Positions 1-10,636 of a stretch of 37,483 nucleotides of DNA are shown in pieces. A program made the position numbers and the translations under genes. This stretch comes from Monosiga brevicollis MX1 (lineage: Eukaryota > Opisthokonta > Choanoflagellata > Craspedida > Salpingoecidae). Below the pieces are notes generated by a model. The model did no database searches. It was not told the DNA's origin and saw only the letters and a program-made list of their open reading frames with translations. The first letter of the stretch is position 1. Each line of letters starts with the position of its first letter. Location: assembly GCF_000002865.3 (NCBI RefSeq), contig NW_001865064.1:270225-307707 (forward strand), read 5' to 3'.

Positions 1-758
1 CTCCACGAGCTCAAGGCAGCTGGCTGCCAGCAGATTGTGCTGCTGCCCAAGAACCCGCAGTACAGTAGCACGACAACGGGCTCCATCTACGATGCCGTGT
101 TTGCAGAGCTACAGCGGGAGCGCAACGTGCCCACGCTGCGCGTGGTGCGCCCTTACTTTGAGCACTCACAATACATTGAGAGCTTGGCCCGAGTCACACG
201 CACCTTCTTGGACCGACACGAGCCAGTGGACAAGGTCATCATGTCGTTTCATAGCATCCCAGAACGGTACTACTTGTCAGGCGATCCTTACCCGTATCAC
301 TGCGAGGCCACGGCGGCGGCACTGGCTGCCGCATTGCAGTTGAAGCCCGAGCAGTGGGTTTTGACCTACCAGTCGGTGTTTGGAAAGGATCCATGGCTGC
401 GTCCGGCCACCGATGCCACGGTGGCCTGGCTTGCGCAGACCGGCGTCCAACGCGTTGCCGTCGTGTGCCCCGGCTTTTTGACCGATTGCCTGGAATCAGT
501 GGATGAAAATGGCACGGAGAACCGGAACATCTTCCTCGAGCACGGGGGGCAGGACCTCTTGCTCGTGCCCTGCCTCAACGACGAGCAGGTGAGGCTTGTT
601 TTTGCCTTTGCCACCATTACCAGGCCCGGGCCTCATTCATCCTCGCTTGCATTCTGTGTGCCGTTGTGCTTTTGGGCCGATCCCTCTTCGTCACGACGTA
701 GGGCTGGTGTGCTGGAGCCGCACAGCTCGTACGGGAGGAGGCCGCTGGCTGGCTCTGA
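1..758 (+). CDS. FECH: Ferrochelatase, 3' part (5' end outside window)
   Basis: Ferrochelatase inserts Fe2+ into protoporphyrin IX, the last step of heme synthesis, normally at the mitochondrial inner membrane. Two exons are visible: 1-588 (frame 1, entering from the left edge) and 702-758, ending in TGA. The intron 589-701 is GT-AG and phase 0. The visible 214 residues hold the family signatures: PQYSSTTTGS near residues 20-29, the active-site His motif SFHSIPERY followed by GDPY, YQSVFGKDPWL, and CPGFLTDCLES with the conserved acidic residue. The short second exon gives GWCAGAAQLVREEAAGWL and stops. This motif set (SFHxIPxRY, DCLE, ENRxxFL) resembles proteobacterial HemH more than the animal SAHSLP/DHIE pattern as I remember it. 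The C-terminal [2Fe-2S] cysteine tail of animal enzymes is absent. The ALAS gene follows on the same strand. Identity is very sure; the last exon is fairly sure. Confidence 0.95.
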
Positions 759-1685
759 ACTGAGTGGGTGCCGCAACTTGACGCGAACGCAGTGACAGTA
801 ACACGCTCAGCTCCCAAAAACGTCTGACAAACCCACGATGCAACATCGAGGTAACCATGCAACCTTACATCAATACCAAAGTCTAATTGAAGTCACACTT
901 TATCAACTTCAAAGTGTAACTTTAGTCACACTAAGACCATCATTCGTCTTGCAGCAAGCATGACGCGTGGTGAGCCTGAAATGTCAGATAAAATTACGAC
1001 GACCACGATGCTGACAAAGCCCCCTTTTGGTTGACGTGAAGCACACAGTAGCGTTCTTTCTCTGAGTATGTGGGTGACGTTGTGATGTTCTCTGAAAATT
1101 CGTTGGCATCCCTCTCTCCCTCTGAATAGACGTTTGCAGCTTGGAGTTCATACTATTCCCCGCTACGAGTTTCTCCGACGCGACCTATATCTCTGTCAAC
1201 GAGTTGTTGTTGGTCCACCTCTCTGTTTTCATTCAAAACTTCACCCCTCTCTCTGTTTCTCTCTCGGGCTTGAATGACCACACACACACGCACGCTCTCT
1301 CCATTTTTCTCTCTCTCTTGAGGTTGACGACGGCGGCGACACCTCCTCCTCCTCCTCCTCCTCCTCCTCCTCCTTCTCTCCCCTTCCGCCCCCTCCTCTT
1401 CCTCCTCCCCTCCCCCTCCCTCTTCCTTCTTCTTCTTCTTCTACTTCTTCTACTTCTCTGGAACGTTGCGCGTCAGCTTTTGCACTTGGAGCGGAGTAGA
1501 CGGATGATGCGCGTGCCCCAGGCGCGTTGGCTGCTGCCGATATTCACTGCTGTTCTGTGGTGTTCCAGGCTCTGCAGGCATTGTTGCCCGTTGCTTTGGG
1601 GGTCATTGAGGGTCATTTGCTCGAGCTCTATCCTCGCGTTTTCTCCCTGAGCTTCTTATCCGTACGCTTCCATCTATTGCGAGCC
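759..1685. other. Spacer between the heme genes, with ALAS leader
   Basis: No gene is seen here. The left part is AT-richer and holds an inverted repeat at 890-922. From about 1225 to 1455 the plus strand is strongly pyrimidine-rich, with a (CCT)n run near 1342-1373 and CTT/CTA runs near 1428-1458. It probably contains the promoter and 5' leader of the ALAS gene. An open frame runs through it without a stop, but it reads low-complexity sequence, so the ATG at 1686 is the preferred start. Confidence 0.6.
890..922. repeat. Inverted repeat (12-nt arms, 9-nt loop)
   Basis: AAGTCACACTTT at 890-901 and AAAGTGTAACTT at 911-922 are reverse complements with one mismatch. A further partial copy, AGTCACACT, follows at 924-932. 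It lies about 130 nt past the ferrochelatase stop and 765 nt before the ALAS start, so it could be a transcript-end hairpin or a protein site. Confidence 0.7.
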
Positions 1686-3550
1686 ATGTTGGGAGTGCGT
1701 CGCCTCGCCGCCGCAAGGTCCATTGCTGCGCGTGCGGTGCTTGCGGCAGGTCCATCCACACAGACAGCTTCTTCGTTGCTCCAGACTGTGGCGACGCCAC
1801 GGCAAAAAAGTACAAGCGTGGTCAATGCAACTTCTGCGCGCACTTCGCCACGATGGGCGCCCGCGCGCGGGTTGACATTTGAAGACCACCACTACGATGG
1901 CATGCCCGTCACCCCTTCCACGGTGGCCGAGGGGCTGCAGCTTGAAAATGCCGAGCGCTGTCCGTTCTTGTCCGAGGTCAAGCATACCATTGAACAAGAT
2001 CTGATCCAAGACCAGAGTGCCAACGTCGCAAGTGCTGACCCCGAAGTCGCCACCAACGGCATGCGTTCCATCATTGCCGGGTGTCTTCAAAACGTTCTGA
2101 ATCGCCTCAAGGCCGAGGAACGCTATCGCGAATTTCGCTATCTCAAACGCTCCGTAGGCAGCCACCCCGAAGTATTGTGGCAAATGCCCAGCGCACAAGG
2201 CCAAGGAGACTCGGTCGTCAAGACTGTCGTCAACTGGTGCTCCAACGACTACCTCAACATGGGTCACCACCCAGCTGTGCTCCAGGCCATGCAAAACACG
2301 CTGGCGGAACAGGGTGCCGGTGCCGGTGGGACTCGTAACATCTCCGGCTCCAATGTTTTGCATGTCGAGCTCGAAGCCGAGCTGGCGAATCTGTCCGGCA
2401 CCGAGAATGCTCTCCTCTTTCAGTCCTGCTACACTGCCAACTTGGGTTCGTGCCATGGCCTCTTCACCCCCCTCCCTGCAGTGCACACCATTTTTCTGAA
2501 GCATTTCTGGTTCTCTAACCTTCATTTTTTTCCTTTGAATTTCGTTTGAATTCCGTTGCCACTTCTTGGTGGGACACAGGCGTCTTTGAAGGCTTGCACG
2601 CATCACTCGGTGACAAGACGATGATTTTTTCCGATCAAGAGAACCACGCTTCTCTGGTACAGGGCATCCGCAACACCCGACTGCCCAAGCGCATCTTTCG
2701 TCACAACGACGTTGGTCACCTTGAAGAACTGCTGCGCGCCGCCCCTGATGACCATCACAAGGTTGTCGTTTTCGAGACAGTGTACTCCATGTCGGGCACC
2801 CGGGCTCCGCTTGCCGACCTGATGGCGCTCTGCAAGGAGCATGGTGCCATGACCGTCGTCGACGAGGTGCATGCTGTCGGCCTGTACGGCCCTCACGGTG
2901 CTGGCGTACTCGAGGAGGAAGGCTTCTTGGGACAGGCTGACATTGTCACTGGCACGCTGGGCAAGGCGTTTGGTACCACTGGCGGCTACGTGGCTGCCAA
3001 CCACGACATTATTGACGTCATTCGCTCCACAGCCCCCTCCTTCATTTTTACCACCTCCATGTCTCCTGTCATGGCAGCTGGTGCGCTGGCTTCGGTGCAG
3101 ACTGTCCGCAGTGATTCACGCGATCGACGCCAGATGCTGGCCACAGCCAACTGGCTGAAAAGTCGGATGCTCGAGGAGGGCATCCCACTCATGTCAGCTG
3201 AAACCCACATCATGCCTGTCCTGGTCGGCGATGGCAACACTTGCAAGGCCATGGCAGACCATCTCCTTGAACAGGGCATTTATGTCCAGCCCATCAACTT
3301 TCCTTCCGTTCCCAAGGGTGAAGAGCTCTTGCGCTTCACCGCCTCCCCTCGCCACACTGACGCGCATTGCAACCAGCTTTTGTCAGTGCTCAAGGACCTT
3401 TGCGCCAAACATGGTCTCCTTCGCGCGCCGCGCAACGCCGCGGCCACGCCGCAGCCCACCAGCGACGGTGCACACGCCTGCATCTGCGTGCGTCGTCAGG
3501 GCGACTGTACCACCGATTCATGCCCGGCTCTTATGCGAGCAACAGCATGA
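1686..3550 (+). CDS. ALAS: 5-aminolevulinate synthase, mitochondrial
   Basis: ALAS condenses glycine with succinyl-CoA to 5-aminolevulinate, the first and usually rate-setting step of heme synthesis, in the mitochondrial matrix with PLP. Exons are 1686-2445 and 2580-3550; the intron 2446-2579 splits a Gly codon and the join restores the family sequence between ENALLFQSCYTANL and DKTMIFSDQENHASL. The product is 576 residues. The N-terminus, rich in Arg and Ala without acidic residues, looks like a mitochondrial presequence. Cys92-Pro93-Phe94 fits a heme-regulatory CP motif, and another Cys-Pro lies near the C-terminus. The catalytic domain shows NWCSNDYLNMG, the RIFRHNDVGHLEELL block, VDEVHAVGLYG, and TLGKAFGTTGG with the PLP lysine at 382. 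Class alpha-oxoamine synthase is certain. The ATG is chosen because it directly opens the presequence; upstream codons in frame are low-complexity. Confidence 0.97.
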
Positions 3551-4502
3551 GTTGTACCCGCACTACACTTAGGACAGGACACGGTTCACCGGCGGCTTGA
3601 TGCTGGCGCGTGCTTTTTTTTTTCCCGTGACCTTGGCATACCGTTGTGGTCAAGCCAGTTCCAGCTGCTGGTCTCTGCTTGGATGCATTGTTTTTGACTC
3701 TGCCTGGCAGTCTTTAATCTGAACCGCTTCTTACTTACCATGTCATCTGTATCTTTCTCCATGAGAAGTATGATTTGGTTTGTTCTCCTTTTTTTTTTCT
3801 GGTCGAGTCTGTGACTCTGGTTCTGCTGTCATTAATCGATTTTCCCTGCGTATCAGGCCAAGTGTACTCACACGAATCATCTCTTTCACAGCGCTGCAAT
3901 ACTATCCCGTCATCATGTGTCGCCTGTTATGCGCTTGCAAATCAGAATGCGTGATTCAATGAAGATCGCACTCAACCCCCCTTTACCGTTTGTTGTGAAA
4001 AAGTTAATGTGTCATAGCCGCGCGCGTGCCGCATACCAGCAACGCCTTGGGTCTGGACTGCGTGCGGTCGCAACGTGCATCTGACGGTGCATCTGACGGT
4101 GCATGTGATCGGACATGGTCGACCAGAGAGATCGCCCGAGCCGAGCGACCCACCATGTCATTGTATAAAATACAAGTCAAAGCGTCAACTCTGGAAGGAC
4201 GCTCTCGTGAAAGGAGGAAAAGTGAGAACACTTCCCCCCCCCAAAAAAAAGGGAGAAAAAAAAGAAAAAAAGAAAAACAAATACACAAACGAAAACAAAA
4301 AAACTCGAATCAAGCAAGTAAAGCACATCAACACCATCGAAACACTCGGGATACATTACAAGACACTCTGGGGATATGGAAGTGACAGGTTGAATGGCAC
4401 CTCACATGCGAGATTGCAATCCCAAAGAAAAACAAACAAACAAACGAAAGTCGGGAGCAACTGTGAAGGGTACCCAGCGGTAGCAAACCAGAGGGCGAGA
4501 AT
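3551..4502. other. Convergent 3' region between ALAS and phosphoesterase
   Basis: No gene is supported. Several A and T homopolymer runs occur, including A-rich sequence at 4240-4315. A 12-nt unit (GTGCATCTGACG) is repeated in tandem about 2.5 times at 4075-4110. No clear AATAAA was seen for either flanking gene. Confidence 0.5.
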
Positions 4503-6161
4503 CTAGCAGGCCCAGGCGGGATTGTTGTCAAAATAGTCGATGAAGACTGAGGTCGAGTTGTAGTTGGGCACAATGCCCCAAGTCGGGTTGAGGTTGGCCT
4601 TGAATAGAGTGGCGTTGATACCGGGCCAGTCAAAGGAGAGGGTCATGACATGATAGTCTGTTTGCTTATCCAAGGGCCAGGGGTACACGAGTTCGGCAGA
4701 GACGTCAATGGCTTCGTTGAGCACTTGGCCCGAGTAGGCCTGGAGCGTATAGTGATAATTATCAGCAAAGGGGGAGAGGGTGGCGAGGTCGTTGACGGTG
4801 ATGTTGCCTTGAAAAAGGTCGTAGCGAAGGGTGCCGGCGCTGTGGATCAGGAAGGGTTTGGCGGTGCTAATGTTTGGGACGTGCTGCATGACGGTGTTGG
4901 GGGCTACTTGATCGATGTAGAGGGCGGCCAGGGAGTTGTTTTGAGAGACATCGGCGAGATAAGAGTAGGTTGCGTTGCTGCAGCCGACGACGCGGCTGAG
5001 ACCCAGCTGCGCGTAGACTTTGGTGATTTGTTCGCGAAGCGCGGTGCCGTTTTTCGTGTCAAAGGTCTTGGTGTCCTTGAGGCCGGCCATGCGAGCAAAG
5101 GTGGTGCGATTCGGCGTGATGGTGTAGTTGACAAAATTGAGAACGAGGTCAGTGGCCTTGGGGATGTCAAAGCTGACATAGCCGATGGTGTCCATGTACT
5201 TGCCCGCTTCGAGGCTGATGGCAAAGTCATCGAGTTGTTGGAAGCGACGAAGGTGGGAGTGACCGGTGAGGAAGATGATGGGCAGGCGATCGGTGGCAGA
5301 GATGTTGCGGATGGCGTCGCGGAGGACGGTGACGAGGGGGTCGACGTAGTGCATGTGAGCGAGAACGATGATGGCGGCCAGGTCGTCGGCCATGCTGCCC
5401 TTGATGGCATTGATGAACCAAGAGGACTTGACGACGTTTTGGACGAGCTCAACGGTAACAGCGGGGGCCGTGCCCTGCATGTTGTACAGGAAGCCAAAGA
5501 TGAGGAGGTGGCCGGTGGCGTCGGGCTTGCCCACGTCAGCGAGTTGGACACGTTTGTAAGGGTGACCCAGGGTCTGATTGGGGCCGAGCATGATGTTGGC
5601 GGTGAGGTAGGCGCCGTTCCAGGACTTGATAAAGCCCGAGTCGACGAGGTCGGCGATGCTGGCGTTGTCGTATAGCTCGTGGTTGCCGCAGTTGATGGCG
5701 TCAAAGGGCATGTGGCGCACGATGGGGAGGATGTGGGTGGTGCTGGGCTTGATGTACCCGCTCAGGCCAGTGCCGTCGTTGAGGTCACCATTGTTGAGGA
5801 AGAGGTAGGCTTGCTGCTTGGTGTCCCGCACATAATCGCGCAGGTGCTCGTGAAGGCTGAGGAGATCGCTGTAGTCGGCCGTAATGTCGGGGGTGTGCTG
5901 ATGCCCGTTGACCCAGCTGTGGGTATCGGTGATGAGCAGCAGATTGACATCGTGGACGGGCAGTCGACCCGAGTCGTCCTTGTTGCTGTTGTGCTTGTAC
6001 TGACTCGAGCGGAGGGTAAACACGACCACAATCGAGCAAATGCCGGCAAAGAGCAACCCCAAGCCCAGCACCGTCCACACGCGACGACGACGAGCCCCGT
6101 CCTGCGACGGCTGCCCAGAGAGCAAGCCCACCGACTCGTTGTTATTGACCGAGGAGGCCAT
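4503..6161 (-). CDS. Type II membrane calcineurin-like metallophosphoesterase / 5'-nucleotidase-like
   Basis: A single-exon gene of 552 residues. Metallophosphoesterases of this fold use two metal ions to hydrolyse phosphate esters. All five metal-site motifs are visible: D79-x-H81 in LLLITDTHSW, GDLND near 125, GNHE at 159-162, H269/H271 in LAHMHY, and GHSH at 300-303. A later region (about 360-530) resembles the C-terminal substrate domain of 5'-nucleotidase/UshA-like proteins, though more weakly. Residues 29-50 are one hydrophobic segment after an Arg cluster, which indicates a signal anchor with the catalytic part lumenal or outside. Many N-x-S/T sequons agree. E9-S-V-G-L13-L14 near the N-terminus is a candidate acidic dileucine endolysosomal sorting signal. 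The ATG at 6161 is preferred over one at 6305, because the intervening 48 codons translate a purine-repeat leader. The substrate is unknown. Confidence 0.9.
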   Translation of the reverse strand: MASSVNNNESVGLLSGQPSQDGARRRRVWTVLGLGLLFAGICSIVVVFTLRSSQYKHNSNKDDSGRLPVHDVNLLLITDTHSWVNGHQHTPDITADYSDLLSLHEHLRDYVRDTKQQAYLFLNNGDLNDGTGLSGYIKPSTTHILPIVRHMPFDAINCGNHELYDNASIADLVDSGFIKSWNGAYLTANIMLGPNQTLGHPYKRVQLADVGKPDATGHLLIFGFLYNMQGTAPAVTVELVQNVVKSSWFINAIKGSMADDLAAIIVLAHMHYVDPLVTVLRDAIRNISATDRLPIIFLTGHSHLRRFQQLDDFAISLEAGKYMDTIGYVSFDIPKATDLVLNFVNYTITPNRTTFARMAGLKDTKTFDTKNGTALREQITKVYAQLGLSRVVGCSNATYSYLADVSQNNSLAALYIDQVAPNTVMQHVPNISTAKPFLIHSAGTLRYDLFQGNITVNDLATLSPFADNYHYTLQAYSGQVLNEAIDVSAELVYPWPLDKQTDYHVMTLSFDWPGINATLFKANLNPTWGIVPNYNSTSVFIDYFDNNPAWAC

Positions 6162-6980
<819 letters not shown>

Positions 6981-9415
6981 ATGGCGAGCCGACGACTGCT
7001 TCTGACGAGCGCGCCGCCGTCGCTGCTGCTGCTGCTGCTGGTGCTCGGCGCCTCGGGGCTGCATCATCACTCGCTGCGCCACTATCAGTCTCCCCGCCAT
7101 CAAGCGGGCAGTCTTGTGAATAACTGTACTTTGCTCTGGTTTACCCAGGTGAGTGGACACACGAATTGGATGTGGTGCGCACGATTTTTGGCTTCAAGAG
7201 CTCACGGCCTTGCTTGCTCGCTCAGTACACGGATCACTTCAACTGGGGCCCGGCAGACAGCAGCCCCCACCCGACAACCTTTCAGCAGCGTGTTTTCATC
7301 AACGACGATCACTTTGGTGGTGTGTGTGTGTGTGCTGGCCCAACCCTCTTAGCCTCTCTGCTGCCCGCCTCCCCTCGAGCATCCTGGCTGCTTTCCATCT
7401 CACCGGCGTCGTTGCTGCTTAGGCAATGGCTCGCCCATCTTCTTCTATGCCGGCAATGAGGCCAATGTCGAGCTGTACGCCCTTTCACCATTCAAAAAAA
7501 TCCAATACACCCAAAAGCTGTCACATCCTCCGCACCACTCCTGGCCTTCTCTCATTCCATGCCCGTCTTGCTCCTCGTCCATAGCTACGTGGATCATACG
7601 GGTCTGATGTGGGAAAACGCAGCCGACTTCAAGGCGCTGATCGTCTTTGCCGAGCACCGTTTTTTTGGCCAAAGCCAAGTCACGCCCGGCGCCGATGGAC
7701 CAAGCACCAGCGAGTATCCCCTCTTTTCGGTCGAGCAGGTGTGGCCGCTTGCCAGACCACCCATCACATCACACCTGGCAGAACGCCTGCCATTCATGCT
7801 TGCACCCGGGTGTTTTGCCACTCTTAGGCCATGGCCGACTACAACCACTTTTTGTTTGAGTTTAAGCAGAATCGCTCCATCGAGGATAGCCCCGTCATCG
7901 TCTTTGGCGGTCCGTTCCATTGCACTCCTCAGCTGCGCGCGCGCTGGCATGGATCTGCCTCACCATCAGTGCGGGCCCACACTGGCCTTGCCTTTTGCTC
8001 CACTAGGAAGTTACGGCGGCATGCTGGCCGCTTGGCTACGCATCAAGTACCCGGAAACCTTTCTGGGTGCCGTTGCCGCGTCGGCTCCCATCAGTGGCTT
8101 TGCCGGTCAACAACCAGAGTGGGACTCCAACACGTACTGGCAGGTCGTCACCCGCGATGCTACTCCAGCTGCTGGCGCCCCCGCCGCTTGTGCCGACAAC
8201 GTGCGCAACAGTTTTGTCACTCTTTTCAAAACTGGTGCCTCCGAGGTGTGTCCGAGAGCCATCAGCAGCAGTCTGCCCTTCTCTTGTTCAAGGGATTATA
8301 TATTTTGCCTTCCAAGCGTCCAACCTCACCCTGGGTATGCGCGTGTCGGCTTCCCCTGTAGTCTGGTCGCGCACATCTGAGTGACCTCTTCCGTCTCTGC
8401 AAGCCCTTGGGCTCGACGAGCGATGTCCAGGCGTTGGCCATGTGGATCGCCTATGCTTGGGATACCATGGCCATGGGTGACTTTCCCTACCCGAGCAACT
8501 ACCTCACTAGCAACGGCCCCATGCTGCCAGCTTACCCCGTAACCGCTGCCTGCCAGCACCTTGCCACTGCCAACCTCACAGGTCAGCCACCTGAAGTCTG
8601 CCCCGCCTGCCTGGGCACGCTTTGAATAGCGTCCCCCAAGCCCCTCCCGAGCTGACTTGGTTTTTGACTCACGCTCGCGTTCTTGAAACTTTAGGCGATG
8701 CCCTGCTGCAAGGCGTGTTGGCGGCTGCCTCGGTCTTTACCAATGCAACGGCCAATCTGCAGTGCAATGATGTGCCCTTTGATGATGTGGAGCAGGACGG
8801 CATTTGGGACTGGCTCTTTTGCACCGAGACCATGCATCAGGTCCGGCCGGACAGCTCTGTACACGGCCGTCGCGTTGTTCACTCAGCTTTGTACCTCTCA
8901 ACCTAGATGGTCTTTTCATTTTCCCGTTCATTAGGAGACCTACTTCTCGCTCGATGGTCAGCGGGACATGTTTTGGTCACAGCCCTGGAACACCACTTTC
9001 ATCAATGATCACTGCTTCAAGAAGTATGGCGTGACCCCCCGCTACACCAAGGTGGCCGAGCGATATGGCAACCCCGAGGCAAGTTTATGTCACCGATGTT
9101 CATTTTGCGTGGGGTGCATCGTGTACAGTTGAGGTTGGCGCTCACAGAAGCACGACCCTTTCATTGCAGGCGGCGTTGGCGGCGGCTGGCAACGTGGTGT
9201 TGAGCAACGGGTTGTTGGACCCGTGGTCTTCGGCGGGCATCAAGCGCAACATCTCAAACACTGTAACAGCCATCATCTTGGAGCATGGGGCGCACCATCT
9301 TGACCTCATGTTCTCAACGCCGCAGGATCCGGTTGATGTGAGCTTTGCACGCTGGTTTGAAATGCAGCGCGTTCGAGAGTGGCTCGCCGCCGATGCTGCC
9401 ACGCGCAGCCTTTGA
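6981..9415 (+). CDS. PRCP: Lysosomal Pro-X carboxypeptidase (peptidase S28)
   Basis: S28 serine carboxypeptidases remove residues after proline, usually in lysosomes. Ten exons are inferred: 6981-7148, 7226-7316 (or 7319), 7423-7474, 7585-7738, 7828-7909, 8007-8245, 8362-8581, 8695-8840, 8935-9078, 9170-9415. They sum to 513 residues (514 with the alternative donor). The N-terminus has a Leu-rich signal peptide. The order matches human PRCP as remembered: WFTQYTDHFNW, FFYAGNEANVELY, LIVFAEHRFFGQS, GSYGGMLAAW with nucleophile Ser about 184, SNGLLDPW with Asp about 449, and HGAHHLDL with the catalytic His about 474-475. Intron 9 (9079-9169) starts with GC in the context AG|GCAAGT. AATAAA at 9443-9448 is a likely poly(A) signal. 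Divergent to the phosphoesterase. Family certain; PRCP rather than DPP7/PRSS16 is likely from the alignment-free match. Confidence 0.95.
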
Positions 9416-9442
9416 ACATGATGCCTTCATCACCCCGAATCA

Positions 9443-9448
9443 AATAAA
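9443..9448 (+). terminator. Poly(A) signal AATAAA of the S28 gene
   Basis: A canonical AATAAA hexamer 28 nt past the stop codon of the peptidase gene, in the convergent gap before the next minus-strand gene. Confidence 0.7.
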
Positions 9449-9748
9449 GCGTCACTCGACATGTGAAAACACTAAATGATTCACACAACTGTCAATTATG
9501 GCTGGTATTGGGTGACTCTGGTCCTGTTGGGATTACCAGACCAGGAAGAGTGGAGCAAAGCCGAAAAACGAAAACCGAAGTGGGAAAGCAACGCGGCAAA
9601 AGTTGAGGCAAAGCCAAGTGGCGAACATTGGGTGGCAAGATCAAGAAGAGCCAGTGCAGAGCCGTCTCGAGGCATGGAACTATGCGACGCAAAATTCTTT
9701 AGTTGCTTTCGAATGGGAATGGAGTGGGGGAGAGTGACTCGTGAAGGC

Positions 9749-10636
9749 TCAGTAGACGGGGCAGCGAACATCTTGACTGGCGCAGTCAAAGTTGTCGTTG
9801 TAGCGGTCTTGAGCGCAATTCCAAAGGGCCTGTCGGCGCTCTGCTTTAATTACCTCTGCATTGTACTCGTATACAAATGTGTCAATGCCTTGCGCCTCGG
9901 CCATACCTTTGAGGGACGGACGCGAAAGGGCAATTGGAAAGAAGTGGGAATGAATCAAGACAAGAAACAAGCAAAGCAAAAAAAAAAAAGGATAGAGTGT
10001 GGTGTGGTGGATGTGCTGGCGGGGCAAGCCAGCAAACTGGTGTACGTACTGGCAGTCATGTTGTTGGAGCAAATGAGGCAGGTAGTGGGGCAGAGGGCAG
10101 CCACGACGGCCTCTTCACAAGCGAGGGCGGCCCGTGCGCGGTTGCAGCTCATGATGCCATCATTGGCATTGACTTGAGAGGCCCAATACGAGTTGAGCAG
10201 GGCATCCTGATCGGTGCATGGCCATACCCCTGTCGAGGCGACCCCGGCGCGTGAGCGCAACGTCGGGTGAGCGATACTTCTTTGTGTCCCAGCTCGGAGA
10301 ATGAGGTGCGCACGGTACCTGAGCTGCAGGCATCGGCGCAGAGAACTTCAATGAACATGTCATTGCAGCCAGAGCTGGCTGGCTGCGCGGCACAGCTCGT
10401 GGAGTTGTCGCCGAGATAGGCTTGGACAGCAGAGTCGTGATCCTCGGCCACGCCACATGCAAGCAAGAGCGCTGTGTAGCAGCCATGGTTCAAGCGCAGA
10501 CACGGATGTTAAAGTGAGCAAACGTGCGCCGTCCATTTTGGAACTAAGCTCGAGCAGAAACCCTAATCCCCAAGGTCGCTGATCTTCTCGACGTACCCGC
10601 ACACGCCACCACCCGCACAGCCGTGATACGCGCCAT
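9749..10636 (-). CDS. Small secreted cysteine-rich protein with two related modules
   Basis: Four exons are inferred on the minus strand: 10636-10597, 10471-10319, 10229-10050, 9906-9749. All junctions are phase 1 and the product is 176 residues. Joining exons 1 and 2 creates a clean signal peptide (MARITAVRVVACAALLLACG), which supports the model strongly. Two modules follow with the spacing D-x-x-[AL] ... C ... C ... [LI]xVLCxxxC, namely EDHDSAVQAYLG...CADAC and CTDQDALLNSYW...CPTTC. This is loosely like ShK-type short disulfide domains, but the match is not firm. The last exon gives a polar C-terminal segment ending QDVRCPVY. I do not recognise an orthologue; function is unknown, probably extracellular. 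It converges on the S28 gene. Confidence 0.65.

Noticed and set aside
4650-5675. 341-codon open frame on the plus strand
   Set aside because: It is the antisense shadow of the phosphoesterase gene, whose minus-strand frame carries all metal-binding motifs.
9476-10177. 233-codon plus-strand open frame
   Set aside because: It lies antisense to the secreted cysteine-rich gene, whose spliced model creates a signal peptide; the plus frame shows no features.
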